Source of the DNA: JAYZDP01 sp036337765
GTDB taxonomy: Bacteria; Acidobacteriota; Thermoanaerobaculia; Multivoradales; Multivoraceae
Assembly (NCBI GenBank): GCA_036337765.1
Contig: JAYZDP010000197.1
Span: 1 to 24,983, forward strand
DNA: 24,983 nt
Direction: 5' to 3'
Below are positions 15,760 through 23,626 of this stretch, in pieces (the stretch's first letter is position 1; every line of letters begins with the position of its first letter). The position numbers were made by a program, and so were the translations under genes. Under the pieces are notes generated by a model. The model searched no databases. It saw only the letters and a list, made by a program, of their open reading frames with translations, and was not told where the DNA came from.

Positions 15760-16895
15760 ATGAAAGTCAGCGAACGACAGCTCCGCTGGCTCCGCTTCCG
15801 GCGCTCGGGGCTGGCCGAGCCACTCGATTCCCCGGCGGCGGTAGCACAGCGCCTGCTCGGCGTTCAGGCGCAGATGCCGTCCGCGGCCGAGTTGGCAATC
15901 CGCAATCGTTGCCGATGCACGCGGAACGAGATCGAGGCCGCACGCACGGACAAGTGCTCGCTCGTAGCATGTGGGGCCAGCGCAATACCGTCCATCTGTA
16001 CGCAACGCGCGACTGGCCGCTGCTGACCTCGGCGTTCGAGGGCCGCACGACGGTCGTGTACGCCAAGCTCGAAAAGACCGGGCTCACCCACGAGTTCGTA
16101 AAACTCGCCAGGCGAATCCGCAAGCGACTCGAGAAGGGCGAGCCGCTGACCTACAAGGACGTCCGATCGAAGAAGCTCGAAGAGGGCAGGGCCTCTGGGT
16201 CGTGGCATACGCCGTTTTCATGCTTCTCGTCCGCGACGGCGTCACCTGCCACGGGCCGGAGCGCGACGGGCGGTCGACCTTCGTGCATCGGAAAACGTGG
16301 CTGCCCCACCTCACCTGGGACCCTCCGCCTCGAGACCAGGCCATGGCGGAGCTAGCCAGGAGATACCTCGCGGCATACGGCCCAGCAGAGCCTCGCGATC
16401 CGGCATTCTGGTAGGGCGGTACGGTCTCTCGAGCCAAGGAGTGGATTGCACCCATTCCGGACGAGCTGACGGAGGGTCGAAGTGGGTGGACACATCTTGC
16501 TGTGCAGAACCGCTGATCTCGATGACCTGTGCGAGAAGCCGCCGCCGAGCCGTTGGCCGGTGAAGCTCCTACCGAGGTTCGACGCCCTGGTGCTCGCCAC
16601 CAAGGACAAGTCGTGGCTCATCGAAAAGGCCAACTACAGCAAGGTCTGGCGCCCGGCTGCCCACGTCGAGGCGGTGCTTATGGTCGGCGGGCGGATCGGT
16701 AGTACCTGGCGCTACGACCGACTCGCCCGCGGCCTGCGTGTCCGCATCTCTCCCTTCGCCCCGCTCGCCACGACCGTGGCCAAGGCCGCGGAACGGGAGG
16801 CGGCGGCCACCGCCAACTTTCTCGGTGTCGACCTCGCCACCTGCGAGATCGCCAGGAGCTGGCCGACCACGCAGAACGCGTTGAGTCTGCGGTAG
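15760..16895 (+). pseudogene. Winged-helix HTH_42 (AlkZ-like) gene, broken by four lesions
   Basis: The three plus-strand frames each carry part of one protein of the winged-helix DNA-binding family PF06224 (AlkZ-like glycosylases; COG3214). N-terminal piece 15760-15966: RQLRWLRFRRSGLAEP and VAQRLLGVQAQMPSAAELAI. Second piece from 15969 in another frame: MWGQRNTVHLYATRDWPLL. Third piece from about 16190: LWVVAYAVFMLLVRDGVTC to YLAAYGPAEPRDPAFW, then TAG at 16412-16414 followed in frame by GGTVSRAKEWIAPIPDELTE. Last piece from 16476: VGGHILLCRTADLDDL, VWRPAAHVEAVLMVGGRI and a normal C-terminus. Joining them needs two single-base losses, one readthrough and one single-base gain. Family members unhook DNA interstrand crosslinks or excise alkylated bases; this copy should be inactive. 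The catalytic QxQ-type motif appears as QAQ in VQAQ. Confidence 0.8.
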
Positions 16896-16950
16896 TGGTT
16901 GGGTTCGCGAGCCTTGAAAGCATCCAGTCGACAATGCAACACTCACCTCG

Positions 16951-17451
16951 ATGCGAACCTCACCGCTGTGCGTTGTCGTCTTGATCGCCCTCGCCGTCGG
17001 CTGCGGCCCTGCCGAAGAGGCCGCAACCGGACCCCCCTTCATGCCAGTGGCCGACGTCATGCACCTGATGCAAAACATCGTCGATCCCGCGGCAGACGTC
17101 GTCTGGGGATCGGTCGGTACGATCATCGACGACACCGGCACCAACGAGTTCTTCCCTCAGAACGACGAGGAGTGGCAGCTCATTGTCAACGCCGCCATGA
17201 CGCTCACCGAATCGGGGAATCTGCTGATGATCGGCGAGCGCGCCATCGACGACGGGCTGTGGATGGAGATGTCGCAGGATCTGGTCAAGGCCGGGCAGTT
17301 GGCTCTCGCAGCCGCGCAAGCCCAAGACAAAGACGAGATCTTCATGATCGGCGGCGAAGTCTACGCGGCCTGTGACCAGTGCCACGCGACCTTCTGGGTC
17401 GGTGACCTCGAGCGCGGCCTCGCCTTCGAGGACGCCCCTTCGCAGAAATAG
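16951..17451 (+). CDS. Cytochrome c'-like haem lipoprotein
   Basis: 166 residues. The N-terminus is a lipoprotein signal, with LAVGC ending at Cys18, so the mature protein is probably anchored to a membrane facing the periplasm. A single haem-attachment motif, Cys141-x2-Cys144-His145 (CDQCH), sits near the C-terminus, as in type II cytochromes c (c' and c-556), whose four-helix bundle precedes the motif; the sequence in between (MHLMQNIVDPAADVVW, EEWQLIVNAAMTLTESGNLL, ALAAAQAQDKDEIFMIGGEV) is helical as expected. Likely role is electron transfer or gas binding. No strong ribosome site precedes the ATG. It lies 21 bases before a PepSY membrane protein, so the two are probably co-expressed. Confidence 0.82.
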   Translation: MRTSPLCVVVLIALAVGCGPAEEAATGPPFMPVADVMHLMQNIVDPAADVVWGSVGTIIDDTGTNEFFPQNDEEWQLIVNAAMTLTESGNLLMIGERAIDDGLWMEMSQDLVKAGQLALAAAQAQDKDEIFMIGGEVYAACDQCHATFWVGDLERGLAFEDAPSQK

Positions 17452-17472
17452 CGGAGCTTCACGGGCCGAGGG

Positions 17473-19023
17473 ATGAGTCGGGGATCGCTGAGCGCCCTGG
17501 CGGCAAAGGCGCTGGTTCTCACCCACCGCTGGCTCGGTATCGGCGGCGGCCTGCTGTTCGTCGCCTGGTTCGTCTCTGGCATCGTGATGGTCTTCGCCCG
17601 GATGCCGGCGGTGGATCCGGCCGACCGACTGGCACGCCTGCCAGCTCTGGATCTGACAGCGGCCACCGTCTCGCCCTGGGAGGCCGCGGTCGCGGCCGAG
17701 GTGGACCCACAACGGGTACGCATGGGCATGCTGCTGGGTCGACCGGTCTATCGGCTGGCGCGTGGCGCGGGATGGGTGACGGTATACGCGGATACCGGGC
17801 GACCGCTCGTGTCACTGGACCCGCAACAGGCGCTCGACATCGCGGGGCGCTGGGCACCGAAGCTACGCTCAACCTCACGCCACGAGGGCCTCGTGACCGA
17901 GCCCGACCAGTGGACTCTGCTGAGCCGCGACCTTCTGCCGCTGCACCTCATCGGACTGGGCGATGCGGCAGCGACACGGATCTCCGTGTCCGGCACGAGC
18001 GGCGAGATCGTGATGGAGACGACCGCGTCGTCGCGGCGGTGGGCAACCTGCGGCGCCGTGCTCCACTGGCTCTACTTCACACCGATCCGATCTCACGGAC
18101 TGCTTTGGAATCGTGTACTGCTGGGGGCGGCTCTGGTGGGCTGCGTACTGACCCTTTCGGGCCTGGCGTGGGGTGTGTGGCAGATCGCGCCGAAGCGCCG
18201 CGACGGCCGATCGGCCGGCACGCCGTACACCGGCCTTCTCCGATGGCACCACTACGCGGGTCTGGTCTTCGGACTCTTCACCTTCGGCTGGGCCCTGAGC
18301 GGTGCGCTGTCGCTGGACCCGTGGCGCTGGCACCCCGGTAGCTCACCCAGCCGGCAGCAGTCCGAGGCGGTGGCCGGCGGCAGACTGCGCTTCGACCTGC
18401 TCACCCTCGAGCGAATCCGCGCGGCGCACGCCGCACTGGGCGCCGACTTCTCGCCACGCGAGCTCGAGGTCATCCAGCTCGGTGGCCATCCCCACCTCCT
18501 CGCATACTCGCCGAATGGCGCACCGCGCCCCCGCGCGGCGCTCACCCCCTCCGACATCGACTCCCCGGTCCAGCCCTTCCCGAGCCGCATTGCTTCACTC
18601 GAGACTCTGGGAGGTTACGCCGCATCCTTCGACCGCCACGACATCGAGGCGGCCGCAGACCGCGCGATGCCGCGCCATCGTGCCACGGAAAGGCGCTGGC
18701 TCGACGCCTACGACGCCTACCACTACGACCGCCACGGCCTCGGCCCACTGCCGGTTCTACGGGTCAAGTACGACGATCCGCAATCCACCTGGCTCTATCT
18801 AGACCCGGCCACCGGCAGAATCCTGCAGCGCCTCCAACGCCTCAGCCGTCTCAACCGATGGCTTTACCGGGGGCTGCACAGCCTCGACTTCCCCCTTCTC
18901 TACGCGAGACCCGTCCTGTGGCACTTCGTCATCATCATCCTGCTCGCTGGTGGGCTACTGCTGAGCTCGACCACGCTACTACCAGGCTGGAGACGCCTGA
19001 GACGCCGATTCTCAGCAAGGTGA
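17473..19023 (+). CDS. PepSY-associated transmembrane protein
   Basis: 516 residues, inner membrane. Hydrophobic segments lie near residues 20-43 (GIGGGLLFVAWFVSGIVMVF), 215-237 (LLGAALVGCVLTLSGLAWGV), 260-282 (YAGLVFGLFTFGWALSGAL) and 475-497 (VLWHFVIIILLAGGLLLSS). The second loop and the large region at about 300-460 are periplasmic and carry PepSY-like repeats, for example QSTWLYLDPATGRILQRL. Conserved histidines at HRWLG, LHWLYF, RWHHYAGL and RGLHSLDF sit next to membrane segments, the layout of PepSY_TM proteins related to ferric reductase/iron-uptake b-type haem proteins. GAGGG precedes the ATG. With the cytochrome lipoprotein upstream it could form a small redox unit; this partnership is inference. 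Confidence 0.85.
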   Translation: MSRGSLSALAAKALVLTHRWLGIGGGLLFVAWFVSGIVMVFARMPAVDPADRLARLPALDLTAATVSPWEAAVAAEVDPQRVRMGMLLGRPVYRLARGAGWVTVYADTGRPLVSLDPQQALDIAGRWAPKLRSTSRHEGLVTEPDQWTLLSRDLLPLHLIGLGDAAATRISVSGTSGEIVMETTASSRRWATCGAVLHWLYFTPIRSHGLLWNRVLLGAALVGCVLTLSGLAWGVWQIAPKRRDGRSAGTPYTGLLRWHHYAGLVFGLFTFGWALSGALSLDPWRWHPGSSPSRQQSEAVAGGRLRFDLLTLERIRAAHAALGADFSPRELEVIQLGGHPHLLAYSPNGAPRPRAALTPSDIDSPVQPFPSRIASLETLGGYAASFDRHDIEAAADRAMPRHRATERRWLDAYDAYHYDRHGLGPLPVLRVKYDDPQSTWLYLDPATGRILQRLQRLSRLNRWLYRGLHSLDFPLLYARPVLWHFVIIILLAGGLLLSSTTLLPGWRRLRRRFSAR

Positions 19024-19061
19024 GCGAAGCGAACAGCGAGGTCCTCCGAGCCAAAAACGAT

Positions 19062-19097
19062 AGCTGGGGGATGTGCTAATAGCACATCCCCCCTGCT
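19062..19097. repeat. Perfect palindrome upstream of the secreted-protein cluster
   Basis: GGGGGATGTGCT (19066-19077) and AGCACATCCCCC (19081-19092) are exact reverse complements around an AAT loop; after one mismatched position the stem could extend by AGC/GCT. It lies 42 bases after the PepSY stop and 45 bases before the next ATG. No T-run follows on the plus strand, although CGTTTTTGG follows on the minus strand. A -10-like TAGAGT at 19100-19105 comes directly after it. It may be an operator, a terminator for the preceding gene, or both. Confidence 0.6.
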
Positions 19098-19137
19098 GAT
19101 AGAGTGTGCGTCATTCCTTTGAAGGAGAGGGAGAAAT

Positions 19138-19956
19138 ATGCGTAACGGGTTCCGTGGAACGCTCGTTCCAACTGTAGTGACCTTGACTCTCTTGCTCGTC
19201 GCGGCGGCCGCCTTCGGCCAAGACTACGAGGCACCGCGAACACCCGACGGCAAGCCCGACCTGAACGGCATCTGGCAGGCCCTGGGATCGGCGCACAACG
19301 ATATCGAGGGGCATGCGGCACGCATGGGACCGATTGTGGAGCTCGGAGCCCTCGGTGCCATCCCCGGTGGCCTGGGCATCGTCGACGGCGGCAAGATCCC
19401 CTACCAGGATTGGGCAAGGGACAAGCAGCAAGAGAACCTCGCCGACTGGCACAAACTCGATCCGGCCGTGAAGTGCTTCATGCCCGGGATTCCGCGTGCC
19501 AACTACCTGCCCTTCCCCTTTCAGATCGTCCAAACGCCCGAGTACATTCTGATCGCGTATGAGTTCGCCAGCGCGAGCCGCGTGGTCTATATGGAGCGCC
19601 CCGACTTCGAGAGCCCCTTCGACACCTGGATGGGTCATTCTCGCGGCCACTGGGAGGGCGACACTCTGGTCGTCGACGTGACGTCGCAGGTCCCAGACAC
19701 CTGGCTCGACAGCTCCGGCAACCATCACAGCGACCAGATCCGCGTCGAGGAGCGCTACACAAGGGTGAGCCCCGGGCACATCCAGTACGAGGCGACGATC
19801 ACCGACCCGCAGACCTATACGCGGCCGTGGAAACTCAGCTTCCCGCTCTATCGTCGAGTCGAAGAGAACATGCAACTGCTCGAGTTCAAGTTCGTCGAGT
19901 TCGCGGAAGAGCTGATGTATGGGCACCTCCGCAAGGGTGCTGAGCCCGCCGAGTGA
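19138..19956 (+). CDS. Secreted GHWxGDTLVV-family protein, first copy
   Basis: 272 residues with a Sec signal peptide (TVVTLTLLLVAAAAFGQ). The mature part opens with RTPDGKPDLNGIWQAL, a PDLxGxW motif shared with the third copy, has a mid-region KCFMPGIPRANYLPFPFQIV, and then the hallmark RGHWEGDTLVVDV with VEERYTRVSPGHIQYEATI and DPQTYTRPWKLSFPLYRR. These C-terminal blocks recur in two further reading frames at 20464-20956 and 20953-21990. The fold is probably beta-rich; no characterised relative is known to me, and homologues are usually labelled hypothetical and lie near DUF6152 genes. A strong GGAGAGGGAG ribosome site precedes the ATG, suggesting good expression. Exported, likely periplasmic. 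Confidence 0.75.
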   Translation: MRNGFRGTLVPTVVTLTLLLVAAAAFGQDYEAPRTPDGKPDLNGIWQALGSAHNDIEGHAARMGPIVELGALGAIPGGLGIVDGGKIPYQDWARDKQQENLADWHKLDPAVKCFMPGIPRANYLPFPFQIVQTPEYILIAYEFASASRVVYMERPDFESPFDTWMGHSRGHWEGDTLVVDVTSQVPDTWLDSSGNHHSDQIRVEERYTRVSPGHIQYEATITDPQTYTRPWKLSFPLYRRVEENMQLLEFKFVEFAEELMYGHLRKGAEPAE

Positions 19957-20024
19957 ATCCACCGTTTTCAAACCAACCAGAGAGATAGACGCCCCAAAGG
20001 CGAACCATTCAGGAGGTCAGTGAG

Positions 20025-20450
20025 ATGCGAGGCAAGACCGTCATTCTGGGAGCCGCTTTGATCCTGGCCGTGGCCGCTCTACCGGTCATGGCACACCACG
20101 CCTTCTCGGCCGAATTCGACGCCGACCAACCGATTCACCTCAAAGGCACCGTGACCAAGATGGAGTGGATCAACCCCCACTCCTGGGTGCACATCGCCGT
20201 CACCAAGGACGACGGTCAGGTCGAGAACTGGATGATCGAGGGCGGTACCCCGAACACCCTTTTCCGCCGCGGCTTCACCAAGGACTCGCTGGCGGTCGGC
20301 ACAGAGATCGTCGTCGACGGCTATCAGGCGAAGGATGGGTCGATGAAGGGCAACGGCCGCGACCTGACCTTCCCGGACGGTCGCAAGTTGTTCCTCGGCT
20401 CTTCGGGCACGGGCGCGCCGCGCGACGGCTCCGACGCGACCGAGCGCTAG
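20025..20450 (+). CDS. DUF6152 family exported protein
   Basis: 141 residues. The signal peptide ends LPVMA at residue 23, with Val and Ala at -3 and -1, so the mature protein should start His24-His25 (HHAFSAEFD). DUF6152 hallmarks are present: GTVTKMEWINPHSWVHI with His52, then WMIEGGTPNTLFRRGFTKDS and LTFPDGRKLFLGSSG at the end. The pattern suggests a small beta-barrel, OB-like domain in the periplasm. A mature N-terminal histidine plus a conserved internal histidine recalls copper histidine-brace sites, but this is my inference; no function is established for the family. AGGAGGT 7 bases before the ATG is an excellent ribosome site. It lies 68 bases after the first GHWxGDTLVV protein and just before the ruined second copy. 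Confidence 0.85.
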   Translation: MRGKTVILGAALILAVAALPVMAHHAFSAEFDADQPIHLKGTVTKMEWINPHSWVHIAVTKDDGQVENWMIEGGTPNTLFRRGFTKDSLAVGTEIVVDGYQAKDGSMKGNGRDLTFPDGRKLFLGSSGTGAPRDGSDATER

Positions 20451-20463
20451 TCGGGAAACCGAC

Positions 20464-20956
20464 GTGAGCCGCCAGAGCCTGCGGGCGTCGGGTGTGGTGC
20501 TGGCCGCCGCGCTCGCTGCCCTCTTCTGCGGCACTCCCGTAGTCGCTGAGGCGGCCGCGTGATGGAGATGATCCGCGACGCCCGTGTCATCCCGCTCGAC
20601 GGATCGGCACACCTGTCTGAGGACATCCGGCAGTAACACGGAGATTCGAGTGGCCACTGGCAGGACGACACACTGGTGATCGAGACGCGCAACTGCGGCG
20701 ACATCGGGGCCTACCGGGGTGCGACGCGTGACCTCGTGCTGGTCGAAAGGCTGACGCGGGTCGGTCCCGACACGCTCAAATACGTAGCACGCTCGACGAG
20801 CCGAACACCTGGACCCAGCCGTGGACCGCGATGATCCCACTCAGAAAATCCCAGGACGCACTCTTCGAGTACGCATGCCAAGAGGACAACTACGGCATGG
20901 AGGGCATCCTTGCCGGCGCCCGTGCCGAGGAGGCGGCTACGACCGCATCGAAATGA
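20464..20956 (+). pseudogene. Ruined second copy of the GHWxGDTLVV family
   Basis: A GTG at 20464 opens a complete signal peptide (RASGVVLAAALAALFCGTPV) that ends at TGA at 20560-20562. In the next frame the remainder reads EMIRDARVIPLDGSAHLSED, then TAA at 20635-20637, SSGHWQDDTLVIETRNCGD and LVLVERLTRVGPDTLKYV. A single-base shift near 20787 leads to LDEPNTWTQPWTAMIPLRKS and FEYACQEDNYGMEGILAGAR, closed by TGA at 20954-20956. The pieces align in order with the C-terminal half of the third copy. The first half of the mature protein is absent, so a large internal deletion joined signal peptide to C-terminus. Three independent lesions make a functional product implausible. Confidence 0.72.
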
Positions 20957-21990
20957 GACGACTTCCACTGTGCGGCACCAAGGACCTGGTCTGGATCTTC
21001 GCCGCATGCATTGGAGCGGCCGTCCCGGCCGCGGGCGAAGACGAGTCGGAGGCGGCGGCACGCACCGAATGGGGAGCCCCCGACCTGCGGGGCGTCTGGG
21101 ATTACCGGACCATCACCCCCCTCGAGCGCCCTTTCGCGTTGAAGGACAAGGATGTCCTCAGCGAGGAGGAGGCCGCTGTCTTTCGCGAGCAGACCCTCAG
21201 TCGCCTCGACTTCGACAATCGCGAGGGCGGCGCGCGCATCGACGTCGAGCGCGCGTACAACGACTTCTGGTGGGACTGGGGTGACGAGCTCACCGCGGAT
21301 CGCCGTTCCTCGCTGATCATCGACCCTCCCGACGGCCGGATTCCGTCGATGACCGAGGCGGCGAAAGCGGCCATGAAGAGTAGCCGACAATCTGGCGAAG
21401 GGCCGGTCCGGGGGCTCGTCGTCATCGGATCAAAGGCCCACGGCCCCGAGGATCTGGGCCTATCGGAGCGTTGTCTCCTGGGCTTCAACGCCGGGCCGCC
21501 GATGCTGCCGAGTGCCTACAACAACAACGTGCAGATCTTCCAGACCGAGGACACGGTCGCGATTCTGAACGAGATGGTCCACCAGGCCCGAGTTGTGCCG
21601 TTGGACGACCGCAGCCGACCGGCGGACGACGTGCGGCAGTGGCTTGGCGTGCCGCGCGGCCACTGGGACGGCGACACCCTGGTAGTCGAGTCGCAGGCGT
21701 TCACCGACAAGACCCCAAGCTTCACCACTATCATCGGTGCCCTGGGCAGCGCCGAGAGCCTGCATCTGGTCGAGCGCTTCACGCGCGTCGCCGACGACAC
21801 GTTGCTCTACGAGTTCACCGTCGACGATCCGTCCACCTTCACGCGCGAATTCAGCGCGGCCATTCCCATGCGCGCAGCGACCGAGCCCCTCTACGAGTAC
21901 GCATGCCACGAGGGCAACTACGGCATGTTCAATCTGCTGCGCGGCGCGCGGGCGAAGGAGGCGGAAGCGGCAGGACGCGAGCCCGGCTAG
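20953..21990 (+). CDS. Secreted GHWxGDTLVV-family protein, third copy
   Basis: 345 residues. I place the start at the ATG at 20953, which overlaps the stop of the ruined copy as ATGA and opens an N-terminal hydrophobic stretch (LVWIFAACIGAAVPAAG), a plausible signal peptide. The mature part starts EWGAPDLRGVWDYRTITPLE, then FDNREGGARIDVERAYNDFW, GLSERCLLGFNAGPPMLPSA, the hallmark PRGHWDGDTLVVES and YEYACHEGNYGMFNLLRGAR. The PDLxGxW start and the C-terminal half match the first copy; the extra length lies in the middle. The ATGA overlap suggests translational coupling to the former second copy, a link now probably weakened by its decay. Function unknown. Its stop overlaps by 4 bases the stop of the convergent ligase gene. 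Confidence 0.75.
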   Translation: MRRLPLCGTKDLVWIFAACIGAAVPAAGEDESEAAARTEWGAPDLRGVWDYRTITPLERPFALKDKDVLSEEEAAVFREQTLSRLDFDNREGGARIDVERAYNDFWWDWGDELTADRRSSLIIDPPDGRIPSMTEAAKAAMKSSRQSGEGPVRGLVVIGSKAHGPEDLGLSERCLLGFNAGPPMLPSAYNNNVQIFQTEDTVAILNEMVHQARVVPLDDRSRPADDVRQWLGVPRGHWDGDTLVVESQAFTDKTPSFTTIIGALGSAESLHLVERFTRVADDTLLYEFTVDDPSTFTREFSAAIPMRAATEPLYEYACHEGNYGMFNLLRGARAKEAEAAGREPG

Positions 21991-23372
21991 CCTTCCACTC
22001 GGCGCGCCTTGCCGAGGATGTCACCAGAATCTCGATCGACGAACTCGACGAGGCGCGGCAGCTTGTGCTCCGAAAGGCGTTCGCGGCAGTAGGAGAGGAT
22101 GCTCCGACGCGACACCTCGACGCCATCGCGAAGCGCAATCACGGCCTTGATGGCCTCGAGGCCCCGCGGACCGGGGGCCGCCGTGACGTAGGCCTGCTCG
22201 ACTCCGGGTATCTCCTGCAGCACCTTCTCGATCTCGACCGGATCAACCTTGACGCCTGCGACATTGAGGTGCGCGATCTTTCGCCCCTGGAGGATCAGCT
22301 CCCCGGACTCATCGAGGTAGCCGAAATCGCCGGTCAGCAGGTAGCCGTCGACGAAACGATCGACGGCTCCGCCGGCTCCGACGTAGCCCGGGGTTACGGT
22401 CGGACTACGCGCTGCGACCTCTCCCACCGATCCAGCAGCGAGACTCCCTCCGGACTCGTCGACGATTCTCACATCGACGCCAGGGTTCGGACGGAAGGCA
22501 CGCACTTCGCCCTCTCTCTGGATGCCGATCGTGCCGGCCTCGGAACAACCGTAGAGCTCCCGAATGTGCAGACCCGTCTTATCCAGGAACCCCTGGCGCA
22601 CGCCGGTCGGGAGGGCGGCGCCGCCGGATACGCAGACGCGCAGCGACGGGAGCTCCGATCCGTCCTCCAACGATTCGGCGATGGCCGCAAAGACGAAGGG
22701 CGACGCCAGGATCGCGGTGATCTCCAACCTTCTGACGAGCTCGATCGTCGCCCTCGGAACGAAGCGCGGTACCGTTGCGAGACAAGCGCCGCTGAGAAGA
22801 GAGAGCAGAAGTGAGTTGACGAACCCATGCGCGTGGTGAAACGGCGCGACACCGAGGAATCTGTCTTTCGATCTCAGTCCCAGAACCGATGCCACCGCCG
22901 AGACGGTGAACAGCAGCCCCGTGTGCGTCCGCGGGACGATCTTGGGCAGGCCCGTGGATCCCGAGGTGCTCAAGAAGACCGCCTCGCCCTCGTACGGACC
23001 TCCGTCTCGACGAGCTGATCGCCCCACCCCCTCCTGTCGCCTTCTCTCCCGAGGAAACGACTCTACGGAGAGGGCAACTCTCGGTGCGATGCGGCTGTGG
23101 TAGTGGGAGATCTCGGACTCGAGGAGCTTCGGGTTCACCGGAACCAGCACCGCGCCCAAACGCGCGGTCGCCAGGAAGGAAGCTGCGAACTCGAGGCCAT
23201 TGGGCAGCTGCGCGAGAACGGCGTCACCTGCTTCGACACCGCGCCGTTGCAGCTCGCTCGCCAGGTCACCTTCGATCTCCAGCAGCTCACGAAACGAGAC
23301 GTGACGATCGGCCTCGACCAACGCTACGTCGTCATTTCCCTCGGCGATACCGCACCAGCGTTGGTGGATCAT
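21987..23372 (-). CDS. AMP-dependent acyl/aryl ligase (ANL family)
   Basis: 461 residues, somewhat short for the adenylate-forming family but complete. Motifs in order: P-loop TSGSTGLPK at 136-144, APFHHAHGF at 176-184, YGCSEAG (A5) at 274-280, LLTGDFGYLDESG (A7) at 345-357, GRKIAHLNVAGVKVDPVEIE (A8) at 363-382, and the catalytic A10 lysine Lys455 in DILGKARR. It should activate a carboxylic acid to its acyl-AMP and pass it to a thiol. The only obvious acceptor is the carrier protein whose stop overlaps its ATG (ATGA at 23369-23372), so it is probably an acyl-ACP synthetase rather than a CoA ligase. Residues 95-128 are short and Arg-rich compared with relatives. The acid (fatty, aryl or amino) cannot be read from sequence. 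Confidence 0.88.
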   Translation of the reverse strand: MIHQRWCGIAEGNDDVALVEADRHVSFRELLEIEGDLASELQRRGVEAGDAVLAQLPNGLEFAASFLATARLGAVLVPVNPKLLESEISHYHSRIAPRVALSVESFPRERRRQEGVGRSARRDGGPYEGEAVFLSTSGSTGLPKIVPRTHTGLLFTVSAVASVLGLRSKDRFLGVAPFHHAHGFVNSLLLSLLSGACLATVPRFVPRATIELVRRLEITAILASPFVFAAIAESLEDGSELPSLRVCVSGGAALPTGVRQGFLDKTGLHIRELYGCSEAGTIGIQREGEVRAFRPNPGVDVRIVDESGGSLAAGSVGEVAARSPTVTPGYVGAGGAVDRFVDGYLLTGDFGYLDESGELILQGRKIAHLNVAGVKVDPVEIEKVLQEIPGVEQAYVTAAPGPRGLEAIKAVIALRDGVEVSRRSILSYCRERLSEHKLPRLVEFVDRDSGDILGKARRVEG

Positions 23373-23626
23373 TCCGGCTCGCCAAGCCGCTCCCGGACGT
23401 AGCGGGCCAGTCCGTCCAGATCGGACACGAACTCGGAATCGAGGCGCTCCGGATCGAAGGTGACCCCAAACTCTCTTTCGAGTCCCATGACGAACTCGAG
23501 TAGCGCAATCGAGTCGAGTCCGAGCAGGTCGTCGACTCTCTTCACCTCCTTCAGCTCATCGTCGGCGACGTTCAGCTTCAGCGACTCCTTGAGAACCTGT
23601 CGGATCCGCTCGCTCACCTCAGGCAT
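23369..23626 (-). CDS. Acyl carrier protein
   Basis: 85 residues, the typical ACP size. GLDSIALLEF carries the phosphopantetheine-attachment Ser39, and the following MGLEREFGVTFDPERL and LDGLARYVRERL give helices II and III. VDDLLGLDS fits the loop before the modified serine. The sequence is less acidic than a fatty-acid-synthesis ACP and lies between a ligase and an acyltransferase, so it is likely dedicated to this module. It overlaps the acyltransferase gene by 8 bases upstream and the ligase by 4 bases downstream, meaning all three are translated together. Confidence 0.92.
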   Translation of the reverse strand: MPEVSERIRQVLKESLKLNVADDELKEVKRVDDLLGLDSIALLEFVMGLEREFGVTFDPERLDSEFVSDLDGLARYVRERLGEPE

